A stretch of 64,000 nt of DNA, taken from contig OY294047.1 of the NCBI GenBank assembly GCA_958510825.1, forward strand, positions 45,925,365 through 45,989,364, in the 5' to 3' direction. Below the pieces are notes generated by a model, which worked only from the letters and a program-made list of their open reading frames with translations, did not search any database and was not told where the DNA came from. Shown one piece after another: positions 10,801 to 22,070 of the stretch. This DNA is from Brachypterus glaber. Lineage: Eukaryota > Arthropoda > Insecta > Coleoptera > Kateretidae. The first letter of the stretch is position 1; each line of letters starts with the position of its first letter. The position numbers and the translations under genes were made by a program.

Positions 10801-13800
10801 TTTACAATACAATACAATATAAGTGGGGTTGTGAGGCATGGTACTGCCTTTCAAATCAATGCGGCCAATGAGATGTTTTTATGTTTATGTTTGTTTTTAA
10901 CCTCGTACTATTCCCCTAAGTCCAGGACTTGTGTGGGCTAGTAATAGAGGGAACCACCGGCTTTAATTGACTTTCGAACCAATATATCTAGGGAGTACGC
11001 CTTCGCCAAATTTCAATTAATAATTAACTGAAAAAGGCAATCGGCGCCAGTGAGGTTTGAACTCACGATCATTAGATCAGTGTCAGGCTATATCGATGCC
11101 ATTGACCACTGAGCTAAATCTCCCATCATCTATTGTGAATTCCCTTTGCAATTTAGTCCACATAAAACTTTAGGCTTTCAAAGAAGCCTAAGAGTTTTTT
11201 GGGGGCTACTTGGGATATATCTGCAGGTCTTGGGGATACCTGTTCTAGATATTGTAGCCTTAGCAATGGCTTCGCAGAAGCACATAATGTGTTCGGCCGT
11301 TTCTGGTGCTTCTGAGCATAGACGGCAAATGTCGATTTCAGATTTTCCCATTTTTTTAACACGCAATTATATTTAATTGTAGGTTAAATATTTAAACTAA
11401 TATAAAAAAAATATTACTGTTCCTGACATCTTAAACGATTTGTTTAACAATAAATGTTACTTCTGAGAGAGTTAATAATATGATCCGTGCGTTAGTATAC
11501 ATATACTCGGCGCATTATCTATCTGAGTAACAAATTGGATCAAGGAAGCTATGATTAGTGGTTTAAAAATGACTTTTAGTAATTTTTTTGTAGCCCATTG
11601 TGCTTTTGATAATTTTTAACATTTAGGTTAAATTGACTGTCATTGTACGTCTTACAAATAATAACAAAATCTGTTTAAAAAGTAAAACTTTGTTCAAAAT
11701 TATAATAAAAGTAAGTTTTTATTCATAAAGTGCTATTCTAAACTTAAATTTAACATTACCTGAATAAAATTTCGGACCAGTATTATTTTAACCAAAAAAT
11801 TCTCTGTTATAGTGTTTACTTCAAAAATTTATAGAGCACTGCATTATATTACTTCATTTAAACAAAATGTTTATAGATTGATGCTTTAGTTTTCTTTTTA
11901 TGCACTTTTCTTGTTATTTCTTCTTGCTAAAGTAAATTATTTGGATTTTTTATAAATGTCAAAATAATGTCTTGATTGACAATAAATTTTAAACAAGATG
12001 AAAACCTTACATAAGGAGCTAAATATATTCTGCCAACCAAATAACAAGAAACAAATGACCATCAACTCAGATAGATAATGCGTGGAGTTTAGTATGTATA
12101 CTAACGCACGGATCATAGGTCAGCAATAAATAAAAAACTTTAAACAAACGCATCATAACAGATCCCCTGGAAGTTGTTAAGCCTAAGCACACTAGATTTG
12201 TAAGCTCTTGTTCAGTTTCTTTATGGCGCTACCAGTGGTGGTGCCGCACCGGTCTTGTGTACTTAGTTACAGACGGTCAAGTAAGAGCGTGTCACCTATA
12301 ACTTATAGTCGGTAAGAGAGATCACTACTTTTTTTTTTTCGAGGATATAGTTTACTTGCTGAGGGACAATGCTTTGTACATAAAGACTCTCTTTGAGCCT
12401 TATTTTTGGTGAACTAACACGTTTTAAAACGTAAGTACTGCGTACCCGTCACGGTTCGAGGCTGTCTTCCTCCATTCGAATCCGAAACTTCCGAAAATGA
12501 TGCCTACAGCGGCTGCGAAGTATATGGACAAGTCGAAGACATTCGTCAACAAGTGGGTAAAACGATACTTGAAAACGAAAAATGTCGACTACTTACTAGA
12601 TCGTGGCACAACAGAATAAGTGTCGGCTAAGCACGAAAAATTATGTTAAACATGTTTTTGCAGAATCCCTAATTACTTGCGCCAAGAGGCGAAAAAAGTG
12701 ATGCAGAAAGGTTTGGATTATCGCATGAAATAATTCGTACTTATCTCCGGGCTCACGACAAGTGGCGAAGTACACTAAAGAAACTTTTGTTGAGTGAAAA
12801 ACAGAGAAAAACGATCGATGAAAATTGGCCGTCCCAGTCGGCCGACGCAAACCCTATCAAGCACAAGCTTCGTGAGAAAGGTTTACAAATTACAGTGCAT
12901 GTCGCGAGATTTGGACAATTTGGAGGTCCTTTTCATAGAAATATGCAAAAATCTCGTCAAAGTATGCCCTGACGATGCCAGGCGATCATTGACGAGATAC
13001 TAAGTTATTTGCATTGATTTATCATTAACTGACTGGCAAATTGATGTAAAAAGATTTAGTATAAATAAGTTCTTAAATAAGCAATGCGTAACATGCTCTT
13101 ACTTGACCGACTGTAAGTATTGAAACTGTAAATTCGTTTTTAGGAAACGATCCACAATGCCAAAAGCTGATAATGGAAGCAATGAAGTGGCATTTATTGC
13201 CAGAAAGACGTCCCCTGATGTATTGTTCCAGAACAATCCCAAGAAAGTCAACACTAGGCAAACTGTTGGTTGTTGGAGGTATGGATAAAAATAAAGGGCC
13301 AACTACTATAGAGTGTTACGATCCGAGATGCGATTCTTGGTCCATAGCACACCAGATGAGCAGAAGAATTTTGCAGTTTGGAATTGCCCTTATGGGAGAC
13401 AAGTAAGTTGAGTAAGGGTAACTCCTCAAAGTGTCTCTAACTGACGTGCAAAAAAAATTGTAATTTTAAAGCATGAATATACATTGAATCTTGAATCTAT
13501 ATGGAAAATCCCGTAAACAAATATCCAACTGTGGAATTGTGGTATATTTTTCTATACCTACAAATATCCATAATCCACGTATACAATGGAGCGGAAGGGG
13601 TTAATAATGTTTGAATCAAAACGTCTAGCTTTGTCGGTTTTCGCTCAAAAAATAAAAACTAAACTCGGATTTTTTTATTTTTTTTTTGCAATAATTAAAA
13701 AACAAAAAATGCCAGGTCAAATTTTCTTTTAGATTATTGCTCAGCATAAAAATGCGCAACTTTTTTCTACTTTAACCGATCTTGTATCTCTTATAATAAC

Positions 13801-16047
13801 CGAGATACCCATGCTTGAGGTCGAAAAACGGACACCCTGTATAAGATATTTTCTGCCATCTACAATTTTTACAGTTTTTTTTTTTTAATTCAGATTGTTA
13901 ATCGTTGGTGGAAGAGATGGGTTAAAAACGTTAAACACAATGGAATGTTTGGATATGGAAACTGGTACTTGGACTCAATTGTCTCCAATGAATACGCACA
14001 GACATGGAGTGGGAGTTGCAGTTTTGGGAGGGACGTTGTATGCAGTTGGTGGTCACGATGGGTGGAGCTACTTAAATACAGTGGAAAGGTATGGATGTCT
14101 AAATTACATCGGCACTTAGTGCTACTAAGAGTGCCGATGTATTGAAATCTTCGCCGAAAGGTCAAAATCTTTGACCACGTTTTTTTCACATTTCTCGACG
14201 TTTTAGACCATTCGTCGAAATCAGTAAAAAAAATTTTTGCGTCCGTCTGTCTGTCTGTCTGTCTGGGTGTAAACTCTCTAACTCCATTTCTACATGAGAT
14301 ATCGACTTGCGGTTTTTTGCCTATTGTTTCTTATCGTATTCCGAAGAGCTGATTTTGGGGGTAAACGATTGGGAGTAAGGGAGTAAAAATAGGGTAAAAC
14401 TCCTATTTTTAGCGTTTTTTGTTTATAATTAAGGCAATTATTATTGTATTTGGTTAATTTAGCACTTATATAAAAGATAATTTTAAATTGGTCAAAAAAT
14501 GTTATAAACAACGTTTTCCTAAAACGCATTGTTTTCGAGATATTGGCGTCTAGAGCAGTAAAAGGTTTTTTTAGCATATCTAACATATTTATAACCCGAT
14601 TTCAAAAAATTATATTTTAAATAAAAGCTCTTTTTAAGCCCTATAAAAAAATGTTATATACAGTTTTTTGCTAGAATATAATGTTTTAAAGATACAGAAT
14701 TTAAAATCAAACAAAACACCTAGTTTGAAATTTGCAAACTAGATGGCTCTAGTGTACAATAGTGCCGATGTTTTGACAGGGTGCTTGCAACGTTTCATCT
14801 AGTTTAAAATAAATATGTACATCATATGCAATAATTGTTTATTGACTAAGTTATTCATATTTAAAGTTGTTTCAGCTTGAAATATTCGCCTTATTCTGTA
14901 CTAAAGTTATCATCAACATCAAAGCATCAACACCTGTTGCACCAAACTTTAAAGAGCTGTTAGGAAGGAAATCAAAATTTGCTTTCGATTTTCTCAAATA
15001 AATTGTGCAGGAGCTTTTGGGGTTAAAACAATGTTATATTTAAGTGAATGTACTAAAACAACATGTTTATAACAAATATGCTTTAATAAGTTAAATTAGG
15101 TTGTGTCCACCGTGTAACCATATTATGGTTACACGGTGCCTTAGCGGGTTAATTTATTGTCCACGATTTGTTTAGATGGGATCCAGTGGCAAGAACATGG
15201 CAGTACGTATCCCCGATGCACAACCAACGTTGTTCCGCCGGAATTGCCGTCCTCAACGGCAAACTTTACGCAGTAGGCGGCAGGGACGGTAACGCCTGTT
15301 TACGGACCGTCGAGTGCTACGATCCGCACACAAATAAATGGACCATGGTAGAACCGATGGCAAGGCGAAGGGGAGGAGTGGGAGTGGCGGTGTCTAATGG
15401 GTTTCTCTACGTCATGGGAGGCCAGGATGCACCCGCGAACAATCCAGCGTCTTCTCGGTTCGATTTCGTGGACAGATATGATCCGAGTAAGTGATATTTC
15501 ATTAAATTATCTACAATAATAACTATAGCCCGGATCTAAGTAAGTAGCCATTCACCATGCGGAATGTAATTTCGACGCTGTTAACACTCAGTGAGTCACT
15601 TGGTCATGATCCATGACTCATGGAGAAGGACTTTTTTTTTTGAAAATTGTTTCTCTTTTTAAAAAACGAATAGTTAATACAAAAATATTGTGTTTTTTAT
15701 TAATTATTCGTTTTTTGAAAAGGGAAACAAAAAAAAATAAATCTTTCTCCATGAGTCATGGACCATGACCAAGTGACTCACTGAAAAAAGAGTTTTATCA
15801 AATTATTTTAGTTACAGACAGCTGGACTTCCGTGTCTTCTCTCTCATCGAAAAGAGACGCGGTAGCTGCGTGTCTTTTTGGGGATAAGATATACGCCATA
15901 GGCGGATACGACGGCAAACACTACTTGCATATGGTTGAGCAGTATGACCCCAATAGCAACGAATGGATCAGTTTAGCGCCTTTGATAACAGGTCGCGCTG
16001 GCGCATGCGTGATTGCTATGGGCAACCCTACCCCGAAAGATTGTTAA
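7851..16047 (+). CDS. KLHL5: BTB-BACK-Kelch protein, KLHL1/4/5 group (7 exons)
   Basis: Predicted substrate adaptor for Cullin-3 ubiquitin ligases (BTB binds Cul3, Kelch propeller binds substrate; family knowledge). Exons: 7851-8119, 9501-9708, 10240-10609, 13144-13402, 13894-14088, 15176-15486 and 15812-16047. They join in phase to 615 aa. Residues 1-52 are a Ser-rich leader, BTB is about 55-165 ([40 protein letters not shown]), BACK about 166-270 ([23 protein letters not shown]). Six Kelch blades follow, marked by [39 protein letters not shown] and GGYDGKHY. The LLPERR and IPRKST linker and the [17 protein letters not shown] blade place it in the KLHL1/4/5 group rather than KLHL2/3/20. The start has A at -3. 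The upstream in-frame codons to 7773 lack another ATG. KLHL1, 4 and 5 are vertebrate duplicates, so one insect gene is expected to represent all three. Confidence 0.93.
8690..8960 (+). repeat. Dispersed repeat with GACAGAC-type motif, copy 1
   Basis: Contains TACCCCATTTTACACC, AACAATCCCAGCCTAGAAC, GCGTTCTTGAGTTATC and CGGACACACAGACCGAC in this order. Related copies lie at about 20400-20540, 34610-34790, 51190-51430 (reversed), 54540-54720 and 63230-63570. No open reading frame is shared, and the source element is unknown to me. Confidence 0.6.
10801..11124 (-). mobile_element. tRNA-derived SINE
   Basis: On the minus strand the head at 11124-11043 has an A box (TAGCTCAGTGGT) and a B-box-like GTTCAAACC inside a paired GTGAG/CTCAC arm. 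The would-be acceptor ends (GGGAGAT and TGGCGCC) do not pair, so it is a SINE head rather than a working tRNA. A unique body follows, and the element ends at 10801 in a (ATTGT)n-type tail. Lies in KLHL intron 3. Confidence 0.82.
11146..11376 (-). pseudogene. Non-LTR retrotransposon ORF2 C-terminus, frameshifted
   Basis: The minus strand encodes [18 protein letters not shown], the Cys-His cluster typical of LINE ORF2 C-termini (CxxC...H...C). A second frame continues with [20 protein letters not shown] and a stop. One frameshift is needed to join them. The following CACAATAGATG resembles LINE 3' UTR starts of the I/LOA/R1 type (inference). It runs straight into the SINE head at 11124. Confidence 0.72.
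11481..12115. mobile_element. Non-autonomous TIR element (about 635 bp)
   Basis: Terminal inverted repeats of about 48 bp: TGATCCGTGCGTTAGTATAC at 11481 and its complement ending at 12115, both flanked by TA. The inner arm ATTATCTATCTGAGT is also mirrored. The AT-rich interior has no transposase. Confidence 0.82.
12270..13113 (+). mobile_element. Decayed Tc1/mariner-type transposon
   Basis: Terminal repeats CAGACGGTCAAGTAAGAGC (12270) and the complement of CAGTCGGTCAAGTAAGAGC (ending 13113) are bordered by TA on both sides, the Tc1/mariner target. Inside are broken transposase pieces: [14 protein letters not shown] (helix-turn-helix region), [20 protein letters not shown] (the WPSQSPDLNP block) and a tail, interrupted by stops and frameshifts. 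The central catalytic part is missing. Lies in KLHL intron 3. Confidence 0.8.
14105..14814 (+). mobile_element. 0.7-kb dispersed TIR element, copy 1
   Basis: Starts ACATCGGCACTTAGTGC and carries AGTGCCGATGT near its other end (14761-14771), with homology to copy 2 continuing to CATCTAGTTTAAA at about 14814. Contains a GTCTGTCTGTCTGTCTG run at 14247. Copy 2 lies at 46744-47450 in reverse orientation. Located at the start of KLHL intron 5. Confidence 0.82.
15589..15783. repeat. Foldback hairpin in KLHL intron 6
   Basis: CAGTGAGTCACTTGGTCATG at 15589 is mirrored by CATGACCAAGTGACTCACTG ending at 15783. Inner arms carry CCATGACTCATGGAGAA and complement, then AACGAATA and its complement. The sequence just outside (GCGGAATGTAATTTCGACGC) recurs reversed at about 59165-59190. 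Confidence 0.8.
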
Positions 16048-17050
16048 ATTGTCAATTTGAGAATTGGGTTTTAGAACTGGAGCGGTCACGAAACAGATTT
16101 ACCATTACACTTAAATGCACTTATAGTCTTAGAGATGGTGACCATTTTTATTTAATTATTTTTTCCGAGCTGTATTTTATATACCGTGCGATTATAAAGT
16201 GCCAAACACTTTTTAATGCAAAACTGGCATTAGCGATGAGTAAAATGCAAGAAAGCTGTGTGCGTTTTACTGGCCACCGAGCTTTTGTACGTAGCAATCA
16301 CATGGGCTTGTCGCGCACAACTCTAACAGAGGCGTGGCTTCAAACGAAGAGTATTTTCCTTTCAAACTGTTCGGCACTTTATAATCGCACTGTATGTTTT
16401 AAAGTACATTCAAATTAAGCTATTTGCAAATCGCCAGGTTCTGGATCGGGTTCCTTTGGAGGCTAGAAGCCCCGGAAAGATGGTGAAATAGGATCCCGAA
16501 AAAAATATTTTTTAAATTACAGAGTCAAACACATTACATTTATCACATTTAGATTAGTCTATTTTCACAGTTTTACACAATTATTCAGTAGGTCAAGGGG
16601 TAAAATTGGCTTTAAAAACTTTATTTGACATATGTCAACACCAGAAAGTCTAAAGAATTTTCATTTAATCAAAATCATTTTATAAATTCTCATTTCTTTA
16701 AAAAATTTAGTGTCACATAATACGTCATATTATGTCAAAGGCAATTTTTTATGACTATTCTTACCCTTGGCCCTAGAATTATTGTGTATAACTATGAAAA
16801 TAGCTTAATCTGAATGTAATTAATGTATATGACTCATCAAGTTAAAAATAGAATATTTGGTAGCCCATTAACAGAGCTTTTGGTGCTCCTAGCACCCAAA
16901 GAACCGGATCCGGAGCCTAGCAATTTGGAAATAGCTTAATTTGAATATACTTTAAGACATATATAAAATAAAGCCAGGAGCAAATAATGAAATAAAAATG
17001 GTCACCAGGTCTCCGACTTTTTATGAACCATGGTTAATATGGCTTTCATG
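16048..17050. repeat. Nested inverted repeats at the KLHL 3' end
   Basis: Three nested pairs: GATGGTGACCATTTTTATTT (16134) with its complement at about 16990-17008; ACATTCAAATTAAGCTATTT (16408) with its complement near 16929-16948; and GTGCGATTATAAAGTGCC (16187) with its complement near 16373-16390. An AATAAA at 16967-16972 is one candidate polyadenylation signal for the KLHL mRNA, so its 3' UTR may consist of repeat DNA. Confidence 0.7.
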
Positions 17051-18400
17051 CTTGGAAGCAGAATTCTACTTCTACATAGAATAAAACTTAAAGGTCCGAA
17101 TCGTTAAAAATACGGTTTTTAGTAGTAAATCTGTTGCGGTGACTTATAGATGGTGCCTCAATGTTGGGCCAAAAATGTCTCCCATTCTAAAGCCCTATTG
17201 GGCTAGGTGTTTTTAAAAGCTATTTTAATTAAGTGAATTTTTAGTGCAAAAAATGTTGATAGAGTGGAACCTGTTTTGTTTCTACTCTAAGTAAACCCCA
17301 TAAAAATAGCACAAGAAGGATTGTTTTAAATTAATAGTAGATACCGGGTATGTTTTATAAAATAAGCTACACAGTATATTTGCACATCCAGTATTCAAAT
17401 ATGTTTTGAAAATATTCACTCTGTGATTTTTAATTTACTATCTTACTTGAAGAAACAGACCATATACAATTTTATAGCCAATGTAAAATTATATAAATCA
17501 CCCGAGTTTCGTTTTTATCGAATGAAGATTAATCTTAATTTTGGGGTTGGACATAAATAAAACTTACCTGGTATGTTAAAGAGTAGTAGTGTCAGTTTAG
17601 CTACTACTATAAAGGTATGGACCATTTAATAATATAGTATTAAAATAAGAACTTCCCATGTTTACTTTTTAGGTAATCATTTAGATAGTTTTTTGGTGCC
17701 ACCTTTTTGGTGCTCCTATATTTTAATTTCAAATAAATCCAAGGACCATCCTAAAGTAATTTTAATTTAATTAATTTGTAACAAAAAGGGCCATTATATT
17801 CACCTGAAAGTAAATTCTTCGTTAATTTTACTGACAGGTTAAACGCTTAATGGTACTATATTGGTGGTTGCTATGCGACGGAGGTAGACTACCTACGAGA
17901 TAAATTTACTTGAAGCTGAATATGATAACCCTAAATCTTATAATCCTTTATAATCATATTAAATTTCGATAAATTTTAAAAAGAATAGGATACTATAGTA
18001 TCCTATTCTAGTACTAGCTGTTATAATTTTGCAGGGAGGTTAATCATAAATATGATCTCAAGGTCAGTTAAGATATTTTCTGAATATGCATTTTAATTCT
18101 TTATTAAGGTATCATTTTGGCGCTTCTTGCCTTTTTTTTATTATTCAATATAACTAGTTTATCATAGTTGTATTTATTGCTAAGCATTTAGGTCTACTGA
18201 TATTTATTTAAGATTTTAGATAGTATTGTATTTTTTTTTATTTTGGGCTTTTCAAAAAAAAAAAAAAAATGTTTCAGAAAACTGAAAACAGAAAGTTCAA
18301 TTTGGCTATTTTGTTGAGACTGAGAAAGTTGAATCTTTTGATTTTAAAAAGTTCCTTTTTATAGTATTTTTTTTTTGTTTTAAACCCTATAAAACATTTC
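17051..18400. other. Intergenic, no gene seen
   Basis: AT-rich, no supported coding region. The only clear structure is a perfect 28-bp palindrome at 17982-18009 (AGAATAGGATACTA and its complement, no spacer). Confidence 0.6.
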
Positions 18401-19435
18401 AGATTCAAACAGCTAAAAAATAAAATATTTTTAACCCGTTTGAATTAGTTGGAATTATTTGCAGCAAATTATCAATATTAATCCGTTTCAATTCGTTTCA
18501 ATTAGTTAACATGTTTTAATTTGCATTTGCTATTTAAAATTAATTCGTTTCGATTTGCATATGCGTAATATCATGTTTTAATTCGTTTTTATTTGCAAAT
18601 GCGTAACATATTTTAAATCGTTTCTATTCGCATATGCGGAATATCATTTTTAAATAGATACTATTTGCAAATGCGTAACATGTTTTAATTCGTTTCTATT
18701 CGCATATGCGGAATATTATTTTCAATTAGATACTATTTGCAAATGCGTATCCGATTTTATTCGTTTCTATTTGCATATGCGGAATATCATTTTTAATTAG
18801 ATACTATTTGCAAATGCGTAATATGTTTTAGTTCGTTTCTATTCGCATATGCAGAATATCATTTTCAATTAACAACTATTTGCAAATGCTTATCTGATTT
18901 AATTCGTTTGAACCTGTTTGAATCCGTTTTTGTGATTTGAAAAGTAATTTACAATTAGTATATGCGAATTGATTCGGATTCAAACATATTAAAAATAAAA
19001 TATTTTTAATCCGTTTAAATTCGCAAATACGTATTAAAATTTTGAATTGCTTCTCACCGACGATTACATCAAAAAAGTTTATATAAGCTTAGATGATGTA
19101 TGTAAAGTAAGTTACCAAAAGGAAATTGTATACACATTATACGATTTTCAATGGATATGAGGCTTTGTTGTGGCCCGCGGGCTTCTTTAGACCACGGAAT
19201 CGTCAATTTTTTATGCTATACCTACATATAGCACAAAGGTCTCAGCGTATGCTAAGACCTACCAATTTCACATATCTAACTGTTTGAACCTGTTTTTTGC
19301 GAATTGATTCGGATTCAAACAGATTAAAAGTAAAATATTTTTAATCCGTTTTAATTCGGAAATGCGATTCCAAGAACGGATTTAAACATATTCAAACAGA
19401 TTTTATTTTCAATCTGTTTGTATCCGAAATTGTTT
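18401..19435. repeat. Degenerate satellite with octamer-like motifs
   Basis: From about 18470 to 18960, units of about 71 bp repeat, each made of two half-units: ATTCGTTTCTATTYGCATATGCGG and AGATACTATTTGCAAATGCG (shown as two related 20-24-mers with spacer variation). ATTTGCAT/ATTTGCAAAT cores occur about a dozen times. Both flanks carry GATTCAAACA...AAAATATTTTTAAYCCGTTT (18403, 18980 and 19312), so the satellite may be the interior of a larger element. Confidence 0.7.
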
Positions 19436-19630
19436 ATAGGAACCTAAATTTTAAGGTTGAGGTTTATTTTAAAATAGTTTTGTAGATTTTTTTTCTCTAA
19501 ATACTATTGATGCATGCTGTGAAAGAAAAAACAATCTCAAATAGCTTCTGTGATATTACCAGTAAAATAGGTATTCAAAACAATTCTGGCAGAAAATAAT
19601 TGTGTTTGTGGGGAAAATGTTGTGTCCAAA

Positions 19631-20030
19631 TACAGGGTGTTCCAGAACTCGCGTAGAGAAATTTTATAGGTGATTCTACATACAAAAATATGAAAAAAAA
19701 GTTCCTATAAAGGTTGGTCCGGAAACGAGCCCTAAGGGATACAATTCTAAGAGTGCCCCTAAAAAAGAGTTTTTATTTAATATCTCTTTTACCATATTAA
19801 TCACAGTAACGATTTTTTGCACATGCCTTAACATTAATAAAGGCTATCATTTTATGTAATTTTTATTTGGTAATTTTAACCAGGGACGTGCAAAATGGGG
19901 GAGCTAAGTCACTTTTTGCCCCAAACTTCTTTATCTGTATTTTTTTTACATTTTTTCAATAAAATATAATTCTTTAGTTAAAAATACATTACATAAAATT
20001 TCTCTACGCGAGTTCTGGAACATCTTGTAT
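19631..20030. mobile_element. Foldback element, family F1
   Basis: TACAGGGTGTTCCAGAACTC followed by GCGTAGAGAAATTT is mirrored by AAATTTCTCTACGCGAGTTC then TGGAACATCTTGTA at 20030. Inside the left arm is GGTTGGTCCGGAAACGAGCC, shared with the other family members. About 400 bp, shorter than the 28151 copy. Confidence 0.85.
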
Positions 20031-20399
20031 GTAAACAATATTCGCTCCTGTTCGTTTTTTTTTTGTAACTGTGCGTTTTACTTTCGCAGAAAAAATAGTA
20101 TGCATTGGGCTCGTGTTGATATTTTGCGAACTCGGCTTTCGCCTAGTCCTTAACGCTCTGGTTTTGTAATTTGTAATTGAACATTTAAAAAAACTTAAAA
20201 ACATTTTTCAAAATTTTTTTTTCTTTTTCAAAAAATGAAACAAAATTGAAAAAAAAATAAAAAAAATAATTATTTTCAAAATTGGTAGAATTAATTGATA
20301 ATAAAAGCAGTTTTTCCTCAAAAAGTTACGTTAATCGGAATTTTCTTTCAGGTTTTTTCGATTTTTTTAGAAGTTTAACCCCCCATATTTTTTTTTTGT

Positions 20400-20545
20400 T
20401 TTTGGGGGGATTACTTTCAAAAACAATAGGAATCTTCACCTCAGAACTTGATTTGTCCTGAAAATTTTATCGGATTATTCGTTCTTGAGTTATCGTGTTA
20501 GCAAAAATCTTGACATCGGACGGACAGACGGACATTTGAAAAAAA
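20400..20545 (+). repeat. Dispersed GACAGAC-type repeat, copy 2
   Basis: Carries AAAACAATAGGAATC, TTCTTGAGTTATCGTG and GGACGGACAGACGGAC in the same order as the 8690 copy. Confidence 0.55.
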
Positions 20546-21430
20546 AAATCTTATTTTTTAATGAAACAAATTTTGGAAAATTCAAAACTACCGTATAGTA
20601 GTATTCTAGCGCAGGCGAAGTGAATAGTATAATAAGAAAAAATAGGAAAAAATCGCATAGAAATTCTATTTTATTAGAATACTAGTTTAATAAGATTTTT
20701 TTTTCTATTTTGCGACTCTTATAAGCTCATAATCACACGCATTTTGCGTGTTCTTATAGGCCCATAAGAGTTCTCTACTTTTTTTTCTGTTGGGTTGGCA
20801 ACATACAAAAGCCTATCTCTTGACGTTTTGCGTGCAAATGTCAATGTCTATTTAAAGTTTAATTTTTTACAAAATTTTGTGTTTGGGTTATTTTTTACCG
20901 TGTTAAAATTGTGGAGTGGTTAATTGCAGTGAAATAAGAAGATATGACTGTAAAATATATCAAAATATAATTTGTTCTTAGAATAAACATAGTGTAAACT
21001 GTAATGCCAACCCAAAACAAAAATACCTAAATCAGTCATCAATTTAAATGTAAGTTTTTTAAATTTTAGAGCAAAATAGAAAAAATTGTATAAAGCACTC
21101 GTTTCATAACACGTTTTTAGAGCACTAGTACTTTAGAAAAACGCTAAAAACGTGTGTTATGAAACTAGTACTTTAATATACTATTAAAGCACTTGTCCAT
21201 TTAAAACCTCGCATCTTGTGAAACTAGTATTTTAATATACTATTACGTAACTAATAAGGAAGTAATTAGAGTAGAGCGCAAAATATTCACAAGAGAGTGA
21301 AAAACACTTCTCTTGAGTAATGTACACTACTTTCCCTACAAAACTAAAACGCACAGTAGCAAAATTAAAATTGATAGAAAAGTTCAGTTTTCTTAACACT
21401 TTTGGACACAAATTTTTCTTCAGAGATCTT

Positions 21431-21637
21431 AAGGGGACGACAAGTATTACGTAACGCAAAATGTACTAAAATTCATACACTTCATACCTCGGTTCTCGCG
21501 TTATTCAAGGCTGTAGAGATTTCATATTTTGGCTACCCGCCTAACACACCCCCTATCAGGGAGGTAGCCAAAATATGAAATCTCTATAATATGAATTTGG
21601 TACAATTTGCGTTACGTAATACTTGAACGTTCCCTAA
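21431..21637. mobile_element. MITE with TATTACGTAACG ends
   Basis: Left end GGGGACGACAAGTATTACGT, right end ACGTAATACTTGAACGTTCC at about 21633, complementary after the first bases. A second palindrome sits inside (GAGATTTCATATTTTGGCTA and complement). Relatives: 35137-35683, 49176-49312 and a degenerate end near 9385-9416. Confidence 0.72.
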
Positions 21638-22070
21638 TGGGTTTATTAAAGTTTAAGCATTTAATTACAAATTTAACGAATTTTTGATCTAATTAAGTGT
21701 AGAAATAATTAAATAATGTGATACTTTGTGAATAACTTTTTACTGCTAACTAAAAATGTTTAATTTTTCAACAATAAAATTTCTTAAAAAAAATATATAT
21801 AATTTTATTTTTAAATTGTAATTTTTAAAATTAAAATTCAATTTTATACCTGATTTTCATAAAAATAATCTAATAACTTAAACTAATTTTAAATATTCGC
21901 GCCATGTAGTTCAATTTAAAGTTTAAACGTTGGTAATACAACCTAATTTCAAACGTTGCAAACTTCAGTTTGATTGAAAGTTTTGATTAGGATTTTGACG
22001 TTTCATTTTTATTTGTAAATTTAATTAATTTGTATCACCTTAAAACTATGATTTACATTTAATTAATAAA

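Noticed and set aside
11043..11124. A functional tRNA gene on the minus strand
   Set aside because: A and B boxes are present, but the acceptor ends do not pair and a SINE body and tail follow.
15963..16418. A 151-codon open frame overlapping the last KLHL exon
   Set aside because: It is a shifted frame over a conserved Kelch exon and continues into inverted repeats; no family similarity.
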